Source: Paenibacillus sp. PastM-3
GTDB lineage: Bacteria > Bacillota > Bacilli > Paenibacillales > Paenibacillaceae
DNA: 48,810 nt
Reading direction: 5' to 3'
NCBI RefSeq assembly: GCF_029893965.1
Contig: NZ_JARXXP010000034.1
Location: forward strand, 1-48,810
The number at the start of each line of letters is the position of its first letter. The first letter of the stretch is position 1. The notes under the pieces were generated by a model, which worked only from the letters and a program-made list of their open reading frames with translations, did no database searches and was not told the DNA's origin. Positions 24,075-32,847 of this stretch are shown here, piece after piece. The translations under genes were made by a program, and so were the position numbers.

Positions 24075-26048
24075 TTAATGACTTACAAGATACGCGGCAT
24101 CCAAAATAACAGCAACGCGTCCGTTTCCCAGAATCGTCGCTCCTGAGAGGTGGTTCATCGGACCCAGGTAAGAGCTGAGTGTCTTAATGACAACCTCCTG
24201 GTTGCCAATAATCTCGTCCACGGCAAAAGCAGCGATTTTGTCAACCGATCGGACAATGACGACCGGAATGGTCCGGGAAGACCGCTCTGCACGGGGATAA
24301 TGCAGCTTGTCGCGCAGCCAGGAGAACGGAACAATTCGTTCGTGATTAATAATCGCCCGTTCCCCCTGGACCGTCTGAATCTCTTCCGGTAGAATCCGTA
24401 TAATTTCCGCTACATTATACATCGGCAGGATGAGCACCCGGCCGCTCACTTTGACCAGCAGCCCCTTAATAATTGCCAGCGTAAGCGGCAGCCGGATTGT
24501 GAAGCGGGTTCCCTGACCGGGATTTGTATCAATATCTATGATACCGTTCAAACGGCCGATCTGGCTGCGGACAATATCCATCCCGACACCGCGCCCGGAG
24601 ACCTCACTCACTTCAGCGGCAGTTGAGAAGCCGGGTTCAAATATAAGATGTACCGCTTCCAGCGGCGATAACAGCGCTGCCTTCTCCGGGCTGATAATTC
24701 CTTTGTTAACCGCAGAGGCCTTGATCCGCTCAGCATCGATTCCCTGGCCATCATCCTCCAGACGTATGACCACATGGTTCTCTTCGTGATAGGAGGTCAG
24801 GGTAATCCGTCCCTTCAGCGGCTTGCCGCGCGTTGCCCGGACTTCCGGAGACTCCACCCCGTGGTCAGCGCTATTGCGGATCAGATGAATCAGCGGATCG
24901 CTCAGCTCCTCAATAATCATCCGGTCCAGCTCTGTTTCGCCGCCCTGCACCTGCAGCTCAATCTCCTTGCCCAGCTTATGCGCAAGGTCTCTAACCATCC
25001 GCGGAAAACGGCTGAACAGCTGGTCGATCGGCAGCATCCGCGTTTTCATGACACCTTCCTGCAGTTCCTTGATGACAGTTCCCATATGATCGGACACATT
25101 GCTTATATTCTGCAGCACCCTGGCGGGATCATTCCGCAAGCTGGTGGCATTCAAGCCAGCCAGTGATGTCTGGTCGATCAGCAATTCGCCGACGAGATTC
25201 ATCAGGTGATCCAAGCGCTCCACGCTGACCCGCACTGTTGGCTGACTGCCCTTGGCCCGTTCTTCTGAGGGCCCCCGGGCTGGCGCTGCTTCCTGTACCG
25301 TTACGATGCTGAGGACCGAAGCCTTCAATAAATAGGGTATGATCTCCATGGTCTGCACATCCGAATCACCTTCGAGCTGCGACTGCACCTGCTGGAACTC
25401 CTTCTCTGTAGCCGCCACCACGGCAAATCTGCCGTAACGGTCATCCTCTTCACCCGAGGCAGACTCATCTGACAGCCGGGAGGAAATCACTGCTCCGCAG
25501 ACATCTTCAATCCGCTGCTGGAGCATGAAATATCTTGCCGCCTTCATCAGGCAATCATCCTTCAGCATTACGTTTAGCATGATCAGCTGCATCCCGGCAG
25601 CGGCAGCTTCCTCTGCCTTCAGCGTTTCCGCAGCGTCCAGAACAAGGGCAGAGACCGGCGGCGCTGCCGCAGGCTTTTTGATCAGTGCCTTGATCTCCGA
25701 GACGACAGCACTGCAATCAGCATAAGACTCCCCACTTATATACTGGGTGCGCAGCGTTTTCATCGTATCCATAGCCCGGAATAATGTATCAATCAGTCCC
25801 GCGCTGATTTCCGGTTTTTTCTCCCGGACCCATTCAAGCGCATACTCGACCTCATGGGTCAGATCGCTCATCTCCCTGAAGGCCATCGTTGAGGATGATC
25901 CCTTTATCGTATGCGCTGCGCGGAACAGAGTCTGGATCAGCTCAGGGGACGCGGAATGCTCCAGGGCAAGCAGGGATTGGTCCATCCGCTCAAGCTGGTC
26001 ATTAAGCTCTTCTATAAAAATATCACGGTAGGCCGACAACTCCATCAT
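24075..26048 (-). CDS. cheA: Chemotaxis histidine kinase CheA
   Basis: A 657-residue CheA. The HPt domain holds the phosphorylated His46 in AAHTIKGSS. A non-conserved P2-like region with a negatively charged, Glu-rich middle follows (about 150-250), then the dimerisation helices (SVERLDHLMNLVGELLI, about 275-340), an ATPase with NSADHG, DDGQGI and GRGVGMD, and a CheW-like domain (about 520-657). It is last in the MCP-cheW-cheA operon. No CheY, CheB, CheR, CheD or CheC gene is nearby, so output through a distant regulator is implied. GGGG lies about 10 bases before the ATG. Confidence 0.9.
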   Translation of the reverse strand: MMELSAYRDIFIEELNDQLERMDQSLLALEHSASPELIQTLFRAAHTIKGSSSTMAFREMSDLTHEVEYALEWVREKKPEISAGLIDTLFRAMDTMKTLRTQYISGESYADCSAVVSEIKALIKKPAAAPPVSALVLDAAETLKAEEAAAAGMQLIMLNVMLKDDCLMKAARYFMLQQRIEDVCGAVISSRLSDESASGEEDDRYGRFAVVAATEKEFQQVQSQLEGDSDVQTMEIIPYLLKASVLSIVTVQEAAPARGPSEERAKGSQPTVRVSVERLDHLMNLVGELLIDQTSLAGLNATSLRNDPARVLQNISNVSDHMGTVIKELQEGVMKTRMLPIDQLFSRFPRMVRDLAHKLGKEIELQVQGGETELDRMIIEELSDPLIHLIRNSADHGVESPEVRATRGKPLKGRITLTSYHEENHVVIRLEDDGQGIDAERIKASAVNKGIISPEKAALLSPLEAVHLIFEPGFSTAAEVSEVSGRGVGMDIVRSQIGRLNGIIDIDTNPGQGTRFTIRLPLTLAIIKGLLVKVSGRVLILPMYNVAEIIRILPEEIQTVQGERAIINHERIVPFSWLRDKLHYPRAERSSRTIPVVIVRSVDKIAAFAVDEIIGNQEVVIKTLSSYLGPMNHLSGATILGNGRVAVILDAAYLVSH

Positions 26049-26064
26049 ATGTTTCTACCCCTTC

Positions 26065-26490
26065 CTATCCGCCCAAAATTTCTTCAAGCTTCAGGATGCC
26101 TACGAGCCGTTCGCCCTGCTGGCCAATGCCCTCAAAGATGGCTTCCCTGCTGCGGCTGTTACTTCCGGAGGACGGATGAATCTCCTCGTAAGTCGTTACT
26201 TTATGAACCTTGTCAACGATTAGACCGACGAATTCCTCACAGTAACGGACCACGATAATCCGTGTCTCTCTGCTATATGGCTCATCGGGCATCCCCAGCA
26301 GATTACGCAGGCTCATAACACAGACTACCTTGCCGCGCAGGTTAACAACGCCTTTAACTTCACTACGGCTGAAGGGAATATCCGTAATACTGAGCATCTT
26401 GATAATCTCATGGATCTCTTCGATGCGGATTGCACAGTTCTCGGCACCCACGGCCAATTCAATATATTGTTCCTTCTGCAGCGAGGACAT
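26065..26490 (-). CDS. cheW: CheW coupling protein
   Basis: A 141-residue CheW domain protein linking the receptor to CheA. Typical conserved segments are LAVGAENCAIRIEEIHEI at the start, FSRSEVKGVVNLRGKVVCVMSLR in the middle, and IIVVRYCEEFVGLIVDKVHKVTTY. AGAAGGTG precedes the ATG. Spacing of 16 bp to cheA and 23 bp from the receptor indicates one operon. Confidence 0.9.
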   Translation of the reverse strand: MSSLQKEQYIELAVGAENCAIRIEEIHEIIKMLSITDIPFSRSEVKGVVNLRGKVVCVMSLRNLLGMPDEPYSRETRIIVVRYCEEFVGLIVDKVHKVTTYEEIHPSSGSNSRSREAIFEGIGQQGERLVGILKLEEILGG

Positions 26491-26513
26491 GGCTTCACCT
26501 TCTGTCTGTAGGA

Positions 26514-28103
26514 TTAGTGTGTTTTAAATGCGGCTGCAGAATTGGCCAGTTCTTCGGACAACTGAGCGAGTGACTGGCAGGTTGCCGCAGTTTCCTCAGA
26601 GGCAGCGGCAGACTCTTCACTGGAAGCAGAAATCGCTTCAACCGAATTCATGACCTCAGCGGCCTGGGCCGATTCTTCCTCGCAGGCAGCAGCAATTTCA
26701 TTGACCTTCAGCGATGAGTTGTTAACCATTGTAATAATCTGTTCAAAGGCCTGGCTTGTCATTGCTGACTGCTGCACGCTCTCGGCAACAGCGCGGACGC
26801 TCTCTTTCGTATTTTCTTGCATCGCTTTGATAATTTTCGTAATTTCCTTGGTAGCGTCACTGCTGCGTTCAGCCAGCTTGCGGACCTCATCGGCCACGAC
26901 CGCAAAACCCCGGCCCTGCTCGCCGGCACGTGCTGCTTCAATCGCTGCGTTCAGTGCCAGCAGATTCGTCTGCTCGGCAATATCGTCAATCACCTCGATG
27001 ATGTCGCCGATTTTACTTGAATCCTCTTCCAGCCGGGTCATCTTCTGATTGACAGCCTGCATACCTTGGAGCGAGCTTTCGACCACATAGCCCCCCTCAC
27101 GGGCGGTTCTGACTGTATCATTGGACAATTCCGCAGCCTCTTCTGCACTGGCAGCCACCGAATTAATGGCCATTGACAATTCTCTGAATAACTCGGTAAT
27201 ATTCGCAGCCGCTGCGGATTGACTCGTACTGGTGCTTGAAATCTCCTGTGTACTGGCTGAAATTTCTTCCGAGGAGGCAGCTACACTTTGTGAATTCAAG
27301 ACAATTCCGTTAATCAGCTCCCGCAGATTACTGACCATCCGGTTCAGCGCGGCCGCTAGTTGCCCGACCTCATCCTTCGTATTAATATCCGCACTACGGG
27401 TAAGGTTACCATTCGCTACTTCTGTAGCCAGACCCAGCATCTGGAGCAGCGGTCTGGAAATCGAACGGGCAATCAGATACCCGATCAATACGCTGATGAT
27501 AATGGCACCTACAACTACAGAAATAGTAATAATAAGCGAGGAAGAATACGTTTGCTCCGATTGCTGATTCGTTTCTTCAGCCAGGCTCACATTGAAGCTG
27601 ATCAGCTCTGTCAGAATATCAGTAACCTTCCCCCCCTGGATTCTCAATTCTGTTTTGTTGAACGCATTGAACGCCGTCAGATCATCCTTTTCTGCGAGCG
27701 TAAGTGCTTGATCATACAGCATCAGGTACGAAGCATATTCGGTGTCAAAATCCTTCAGCAGACTCTGCTCACCGGCAGTAACTGCCAATGGACGGTAGGT
27801 ATCCAGCTTCTTGTCGATGTCTTCACGGGCTGCAGCAATATCCGAGTGGAAATTCGCCAGTTCATCAGCACTGTTCTCAGTGCTCATGTCACGCAGATAC
27901 ACACGCATTTGCTGATAGCTGATCTGAGCTGCAGATAGATCCCTTACCGAAATCAGATTGTTACTGTACATTTGATTGGTGTTCTCATTCATGCTGTGTA
28001 AGCTGGAAATGGAATAAGCCCCAAGTCCCGCTAAAATAATCGTTACGAGCAAAAATGCGGAGATGATCTTCTTAGCTGTCTTCATGTTTGCGTACCACTT
28101 CAT
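26514..28103 (-). CDS. Methyl-accepting chemotaxis protein
   Basis: A 529-residue receptor: helix 1 at about 12-31, a 4HB-type extracellular ligand domain (about 32-188), helix 2 at 189-212, HAMP at 213-265 and a cytoplasmic signalling domain with the conserved hairpin tip EQTNLLALNAAIEAARAG. The C-terminus lacks a CheR-docking pentapeptide. GGGGGAG precedes the ATG. No convincing sigma-D promoter was seen in the ~240 bp upstream region (28104-28346), which is AT-rich and otherwise appears empty. Confidence 0.9.
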   Translation of the reverse strand: MKWYANMKTAKKIISAFLLVTIILAGLGAYSISSLHSMNENTNQMYSNNLISVRDLSAAQISYQQMRVYLRDMSTENSADELANFHSDIAAAREDIDKKLDTYRPLAVTAGEQSLLKDFDTEYASYLMLYDQALTLAEKDDLTAFNAFNKTELRIQGGKVTDILTELISFNVSLAEETNQQSEQTYSSSLIITISVVVGAIIISVLIGYLIARSISRPLLQMLGLATEVANGNLTRSADINTKDEVGQLAAALNRMVSNLRELINGIVLNSQSVAASSEEISASTQEISSTSTSQSAAAANITELFRELSMAINSVAASAEEAAELSNDTVRTAREGGYVVESSLQGMQAVNQKMTRLEEDSSKIGDIIEVIDDIAEQTNLLALNAAIEAARAGEQGRGFAVVADEVRKLAERSSDATKEITKIIKAMQENTKESVRAVAESVQQSAMTSQAFEQIITMVNNSSLKVNEIAAACEEESAQAAEVMNSVEAISASSEESAAASEETAATCQSLAQLSEELANSAAAFKTH

Positions 28104-28346
28104 GTGTACTCCCCCTGATACAATCTTTGTGTTCTGAAATGTTGCTTACGCTTGTGAAGAAAAGCCACTTCTCCCCATGCCTTTCAGTCAACCTAAATAT
28201 TCTTCGACATTTTTCGTGCAATTTTTAATAGATAAAAATTATAAATATACATTTTTAGAGATCACTAACTACTCTCACAAAATGGGGCTTTCGCTCTGGT
28301 GTTTACACAGACCTTTGCGGGGACAGCAAAGTAAATATATACTTGC

Positions 28347-28374
28347 AAAAAAAGACACTGACTGAGCGTCAGTG
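28347..28374 (-). terminator. Terminator of the TPR/AAA operon
   Basis: CACTGAC-GCTCA-GTCAGTG on the minus strand is followed by TCTTTTTTT. It lies about 27 bp after the TPR protein stop. Confidence 0.8.
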
Positions 28375-28400
28375 CCCTGCTTCTTATACAAAATTCCGTG

Positions 28401-29276
28401 TCATTTCCCTCTTCTGCGCCAGCCGTAAACCTGCACATGAACGATCGCTTTGGTCACCACATTGGCGATGATATACAGCAGAAGCAGTAAAAGCACCAGC
28501 GGCCTGAACACCACCCAGGCCACAATCCAGACCGTGAGAAGCTGCCAGCGCTTCAGCCTGCGGATATACTTGGTCGGCCACAGGAAGAGGCCCAGCAGCT
28601 TATTGGTCTGCTGCAGCGACTCCAGAAACTCATCCCGCAGCTGCTTGTCATCCGGATCCAGCCGGACGGCATTTCTCATATAGGTTTCTTTCAGCCTGTA
28701 ATCCCCGCGGTGTCCCGCAGCCCAGCCCAGGTATAGCAGCACATATTCATTCTCTATCCCGGTCTGTACCGCCTGCCTGTCAAGACTGACCGATTCAGCC
28801 ATGTTGCCAAGGAGGGCTTCAGTATAGCTCAGTGTAGCCAGATAGACAGCATTCTCGGGGCTCAGCTCCAGCGCCTGCAGCAGCTCTTCCTTCGCTTCCT
28901 TGTATTTGGCCCGTTTGTTCAGCACATTAGCCTTGAGGAAGTAATAATGAGGCTCATAGGGGTCGATCCGCATCGCTTCTGCTACTGCCTCTATCAGCGC
29001 TTTATAGTCCTGTGTATCATAGTAGACATTAACTCTTACGAACCAGGCCAGCTGCTGCTCGGGATCCCGCTGCAGCGCTTCTCCCGCCCAGTGCATTGCC
29101 TTGTTGTATTCCCCCAGATATAGCTGAATCTGTGCGATAACAGCATAAATATCCGGGTCCTCCGGGTCTTCACGCAGTACCTGCTCGGCTTCAGCCAGCG
29201 CCTCCTTGTACCGTTTCATTCCCATAAGCTCATGCACCGCAGCCAAACCGTAGCCGCTCGATTCATACCCCATCAT
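28401..29276 (-). CDS. TPR protein with C-terminal membrane anchor
   Basis: A 291-residue protein. Residues about 10-215 form TPR-like helix pairs (for example YKEALAEAEQVLREDPEDPDIYAVIAQIQLYLGEYNKAMHWA with the W/G/Y/A pattern, then AKYKEAKEELLQALELSPENAVY). A hydrophobic C-terminus (about 240-285) has two helices, ending in RRRGK, suggesting a tail anchor. The ATG at 29276 is preferred because AGGAGGT lies 4-5 bases upstream. It follows the AAA ATPase gene with a 23-bp gap, so the two are one operon and may form a complex. Confidence 0.7.
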   Translation of the reverse strand: MMGYESSGYGLAAVHELMGMKRYKEALAEAEQVLREDPEDPDIYAVIAQIQLYLGEYNKAMHWAGEALQRDPEQQLAWFVRVNVYYDTQDYKALIEAVAEAMRIDPYEPHYYFLKANVLNKRAKYKEAKEELLQALELSPENAVYLATLSYTEALLGNMAESVSLDRQAVQTGIENEYVLLYLGWAAGHRGDYRLKETYMRNAVRLDPDDKQLRDEFLESLQQTNKLLGLFLWPTKYIRRLKRWQLLTVWIVAWVVFRPLVLLLLLLYIIANVVTKAIVHVQVYGWRRRGK

Positions 29277-29299
29277 CAGGACCTCCTGCCTCGCCTGTA

Positions 29300-30259
29300 C
29301 TATTTGATGCCATGCTTCTTGGCATAGTCGAGAACAACCTGATAATCCCGGTTCACGTCGCTGAACGTGGCATAGTTCTTTGCTGTGGCGAACCACTCCA
29401 GTGTTGTCGCCTTGCGGGATTTGGCCGCCTGCCGCAGATCATCCGCCGTAATCGGCTGAATCTCCCCGGTTTCAAAGGTGCGCTCCATCGCCGTCTCAAC
29501 GGCATCGCTTACAACCTGCTCCAGATCAGCGCCTGAGAAAAACTTGGTCTCACCCGCAAGCCTGGACAGATTGAGCGGTTCAACCGGCTTGCCGGCAAGC
29601 TTCAGGCCGAGAATGGTTTCTCGCTCCGCTTCCGCCGGCGGCGGAACAAATACAAGATGGTTGAAACGCCCCGGACGGCGCAGCGCCGAATCCAGATACC
29701 ACGGTGTATTGGTCGCGCCGATCACAAACACCTGGTCATTCTCCGCCTGCAGCCCGTCCAGCTCCAGCAGCAGCTGGTTCACCAGCATCCGGTCATGGTG
29801 CTGGCGCATCTGATGACGGCTGCCTCCCATGGCGTCCAGCTCGTCAATGAAGATGACGCAGGGCTTGTTTTCCCGTGCCTTTGCAAAAATGTTGTGCAGA
29901 TTGTTCTCACTCTGTCCCACGTACATAGCAAGGATTGCCTGAAGCTCGATATGCATGAAATTAGCTTCGATCTCTCCGGCTACAGCCCGGGCCAAAAAGG
30001 TCTTTCCGCAGCCCGGAGGACCGTAGAGCAGCAGGCTGCCTCCCGCTTCTTTGCCGTAAGCGGCAAACAGCTCCGGCTGCTGCAGTGGCAGGATGAAATT
30101 CATCCGGATCTTCTTCTTCACATCCTCCAGCCCGCCAACATCGGCAAAGGTCTCCTTAGGCTTGTCCGATTCAATCAGCGCATCGTCCTCTTTACTGAAC
30201 TGTATGAGCTTCAGATTTTTGCGTCTTTTCTCCGCGAGCTTATCATGTTCGTCCGCCAT
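29300..30259 (-). CDS. AAA+ ATPase (FtsH/Cdc48-like single domain)
   Basis: A 319-residue ATPase without an attached protease or membrane anchor. Residues 37-43 form the typical FADVGGL entry. Walker A is GPPGCGKT (80-87), Walker B VIFIDELD (135-142), sensor-1 is GATNTPW, and the arginine fingers are in RRPGRF. The N-terminal 35 residues are charged and helical. Such stand-alone ATPases act as unfoldases or remodelers. It is followed by a TPR membrane protein, the likely partner, and is divergent from a PH-domain gene. Confidence 0.8.
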   Translation of the reverse strand: MADEHDKLAEKRRKNLKLIQFSKEDDALIESDKPKETFADVGGLEDVKKKIRMNFILPLQQPELFAAYGKEAGGSLLLYGPPGCGKTFLARAVAGEIEANFMHIELQAILAMYVGQSENNLHNIFAKARENKPCVIFIDELDAMGGSRHQMRQHHDRMLVNQLLLELDGLQAENDQVFVIGATNTPWYLDSALRRPGRFNHLVFVPPPAEAERETILGLKLAGKPVEPLNLSRLAGETKFFSGADLEQVVSDAVETAMERTFETGEIQPITADDLRQAAKSRKATTLEWFATAKNYATFSDVNRDYQVVLDYAKKHGIK

Positions 30260-30391
30260 ATGCCTCTCACCCCTATCATTATTGAAATAAGTTTACCATA
30301 ATTCCAGGCAGGATTAGTCATGAGTTTGGAGAATATTAACAGGAAACTATGCACCAGCATTTCCACCTCGGTGGACTCAGGAGGGAATATA

Positions 30392-30820
30392 ATGGCTAAC
30401 TTGTTTGGCGGTTTAATGGGCAATTATTCAGAGGTGACGATTCCGGAGCTCATGAACCAGTACGGGGCTTATCTGATGCCCCAGGAACAGATCCGCACAG
30501 GCTTCAAGCTGGTCCGTGATGCGTTCATCATTACAGATGAGCGGCTGATTCTGATTGATCATCAGGGGGTTACCGGCAAGAAAACGCGGGTTGCTTCCAT
30601 ACATCTCAGTTCGATTTATGAAGTGACCATGGAAACCGGGGGTACAGGGTTCGATGATTGTGAAATCAACCTGCACTATATTACCTCTCCCTACCATAAA
30701 TCCAACAATCTGCAGACTGCAGCCTATAAATTTGAATTCGGCAAAAAGTTCAACGTACAGCCGCTCTATACTGCCCTTATCAGCATCGCCCATGAGAATC
30801 ATAAACGGTTGAATGGCTAA
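30392..30820 (+). CDS. Bacterial PH-domain protein
   Basis: A 142-residue protein matching the bacterial PH-like (PF08000, YvbH-type) family: VRDAFIITDERLILIDHQGVTGKK, SIHLSSIYEVTMET and the C-terminal FEFGKKFNVQPLYTALI. The domain occupies most of the chain. AGGAGGG lies 7 bases ahead of ATG 30392, which is preferred over a longer frame. It is divergent from the AAA gene and followed by a strong terminator. Confidence 0.7.
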   Translation: MANLFGGLMGNYSEVTIPELMNQYGAYLMPQEQIRTGFKLVRDAFIITDERLILIDHQGVTGKKTRVASIHLSSIYEVTMETGGTGFDDCEINLHYITSPYHKSNNLQTAAYKFEFGKKFNVQPLYTALISIAHENHKRLNG

Positions 30821-30842
30821 TTAAAAAATTAAGAGAAAAAAA

Positions 30843-30905
30843 GAAAACCTCTCATTTATACAAATGGCAGTATTACAGTTACCATTTGATAAAGAGAGGT
30901 TTTTT
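30843..30905. terminator. Bidirectional terminator between PH-domain and esterase genes
   Basis: AAAACCTCTC (from about 30846) pairs with GAGAGGTTTT (near 30894-30903), followed by a T-run on the plus strand and a matching A-run on the other side, so it can serve both convergent genes. Confidence 0.75.
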
Positions 30906-30955
30906 GATGCTTTCCTTTGAGGTTCCCAGACCTGATCTGCCGGCTGCAGCCAGCC

Positions 30956-31768
30956 CTACTGCTTCTCCAGCGCAAACTTCAGCAGCCGGCTGAGCGCTGC
31001 GGGCAGGACGCTGACATGATTCTCCCCGGAGAATTTGGCCAGACTGACCTCGAGTCCCTGCCCGGCGAGCGGCTCCAGCAGCACGGGAAGCTTCCCGGCA
31101 TCCTCGACCATATGGTCAAGCTCGTCGGTCCCGATTGTAATCAGCAGCTTCCGCTGCAGGGCAAGCAGAGGATACTCAGCCGTAAAGGCCTCAAGCTCCC
31201 GCAGCACTTCATAATCCCCCCACCAGGCGGATGGACTGCCGGCCGCATAATGGGTGAACAATTCCGGCCTGGTGAACAGGGCATGCAGGACGAACAAACC
31301 GCCAAAGGAATGGCCAAATACAGCCTGCCGCTGCTGATCTACCGGAAACAGGCCGGCAACCATCGGCATGATCTCCTTCTGCAGGATATCCAGGAAGCTG
31401 CCTGCACCGCCGTGCTCCGGCCAGGCGCTGCCGTCCGGCCGCTTGAGCAATGTCTCTTCCTCTACAGGCATCGTGAAATCGTAGCAGCGGCGGGTCATAT
31501 CAAACGGCTCACCGGACGGATAGCCGATGGCGATGATCAGGACCGGGTCGAAGCCGTGCGGCTTGCGGGTCTGCAGCCGTGCGGCTTCCGCCAGGGTATG
31601 AAATACAGCGTGCCCGTCCAGCGCGTAAATCACCGGGTAACCGTCCGGCGGAGCTTCACCGGACGGATGTGAGAGCAGCAGCCGGTATTCGGCCTTATGC
31701 GGACCGGCGGTAATGACAATTTCCTCACAGCCCTGATGCGGATAGGTTAGTTCCTTCACGCTGCTCAT
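30956..31768 (-). CDS. Alpha/beta-hydrolase, siderophore esterase-like
   Basis: A 270-residue esterase-D-type hydrolase (Fes/IroE/BesA family). The nucleophile elbow GHSFGG carries Ser, the acid is in ITIGTDELDH, and the His is in GENHVS. The opening EYRLLLSHPSG and the DGYPVIYALDGHAVF segment resemble catecholate-trilactone esterases. It overlaps the binding-lipoprotein gene by ATGA, which fits release of iron from bacillibactin-type siderophores in the cytosol. A carboxylesterase role unrelated to iron cannot be excluded. Confidence 0.75.
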   Translation of the reverse strand: MSSVKELTYPHQGCEEIVITAGPHKAEYRLLLSHPSGEAPPDGYPVIYALDGHAVFHTLAEAARLQTRKPHGFDPVLIIAIGYPSGEPFDMTRRCYDFTMPVEEETLLKRPDGSAWPEHGGAGSFLDILQKEIMPMVAGLFPVDQQRQAVFGHSFGGLFVLHALFTRPELFTHYAAGSPSAWWGDYEVLRELEAFTAEYPLLALQRKLLITIGTDELDHMVEDAGKLPVLLEPLAGQGLEVSLAKFSGENHVSVLPAALSRLLKFALEKQ

Positions 31769-32805
31769 GGCACGATAATCTCCAGCACATCATCTATAAC
31801 ATTGCTGTAGGCGACAACTCCCCCGCCCAGCCAGTACCGGTCATCCACATTGTATACATGCCCGGCCTGAACGGCAGGGATGCTTTTCCAGAGGGCACTT
31901 TCCGTCAGCTCCTTGTAGAAATTCTCCCCGCTGTTAGCAGTGTCATTGGCCAGGAAGATGTAGTCGGCATCTATCTGCGGCAGCAGCTCAAGCGACAGCT
32001 CCAGGCTGTTCTCTGTCGCAACCAGATCGCTTTTGGCAATGCCCAGCTGATCCGCCAGCACGAACCCGCCGTATACTCCGCCCATCAGGAACATTCCACG
32101 CGAATTGAAGCGGATGATCAGCGCTTTTTTGCCGTCCATATGCGGAGCAAGTGCTGCTTTGGCAGCTTCAACCTTCCGGTGATAGGCAGCCAGCCCTTCA
32201 GCTGCCGCCTCCTGCTTCCCGATGAGTTCACCCAGCATCGTTACAGAGCTGTCCAAATCACCAGCCGCCTGTTTGAATACATAGGTCGGGGCAATCTTGG
32301 AGTACTGCTCGTATACCCCGTTCTCGGCATAATTGGCGTTATGCAGCACAATCAGATCCGGCTGCAGATCCATAACGACCTCCGGTGAAGGCAGACCGCT
32401 GTTGAAATCAAGCAGCGGCACGCCGGCTAGCTTGTCCTGCAGATAGGCCTGCCCCTGTCCGTTGTTCGCCCACTGGGCCACAGGCTTGACGCCAAGCACA
32501 ACGAGAGAATCTTCCAGATACGGGGCAAAAATGCGCTGCGGCGCCGCTTCCAATGTCAGCTCATGGCCCAGCTCATCTGTAACAGCGAGCGGATATACCG
32601 TTTCAGCTGTTTGTGCTGCAGCTTCAGACGGCTCAGCAGTAGGCTGTGCGGTTGCGGCAGCAGCTGCCGAGGCTGCATTGTCTGCCCCGTGATTTGCTGA
32701 ATCTGAGCTGCAGCCGCTCAGCAGCGCAGCTGCCAGCAGCAGGCTGAGTGAAGCGGGCAGCAATCCCTTTCTAATTTTACCTGCCGATACGGTTATGTCT
32801 TGCAT
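31765..32805 (-). CDS. Siderophore-binding lipoprotein (FeuA/FepB-like)
   Basis: A 346-residue periplasmic-type binding protein with a signal and lipobox ALLSGC, then an Ala/Thr-rich linker. The mature part (TVYPLAVTDELGHELTLEAAPQRIFAPY, PSPEVVMDLQPDLIVLHN, VYNVDDRYWLGGG) matches the iron-siderophore receptor family (Peripla_BP_2). GGGGGAG precedes the ATG. Translation is coupled to the esterase. No permease or ATPase gene is adjacent, so those must be encoded elsewhere. A Fur-box-like sequence lies directly upstream. Confidence 0.85.
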   Translation of the reverse strand: MQDITVSAGKIRKGLLPASLSLLLAAALLSGCSSDSANHGADNAASAAAAATAQPTAEPSEAAAQTAETVYPLAVTDELGHELTLEAAPQRIFAPYLEDSLVVLGVKPVAQWANNGQGQAYLQDKLAGVPLLDFNSGLPSPEVVMDLQPDLIVLHNANYAENGVYEQYSKIAPTYVFKQAAGDLDSSVTMLGELIGKQEAAAEGLAAYHRKVEAAKAALAPHMDGKKALIIRFNSRGMFLMGGVYGGFVLADQLGIAKSDLVATENSLELSLELLPQIDADYIFLANDTANSGENFYKELTESALWKSIPAVQAGHVYNVDDRYWLGGGVVAYSNVIDDVLEIIVP

Positions 32806-32820
32806 GTCTGATCTCCCCCT

Positions 32821-32839
32821 AATGATAATCGTTCTCATT
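32821..32839. promoter_or_regulatory. Fur-box-like operator
   Basis: The core TGATAAT-C-GTTCTCA (32823-32837) matches 5 of 7 in its right half against the 7-1-7 Fur consensus TGATAATnATTATCA, and lies 16-34 bp upstream of the binding-lipoprotein start, overlapping the likely promoter. Confidence 0.65.
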
Positions 32840-32847
32840 AATGGAGA

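Noticed and set aside
28104..28346. Sigma-D promoter or c-di-GMP riboswitch before the receptor gene
   Set aside because: No TAAA-N15-GCCGATAA or GEMM-type conserved segments could be found in this AT-rich stretch.
30917..31672. 251-codon plus-strand frame opposite the esterase
   Set aside because: It is a shadow of the esterase gene with Gln/Arg-rich, non-homologous sequence.
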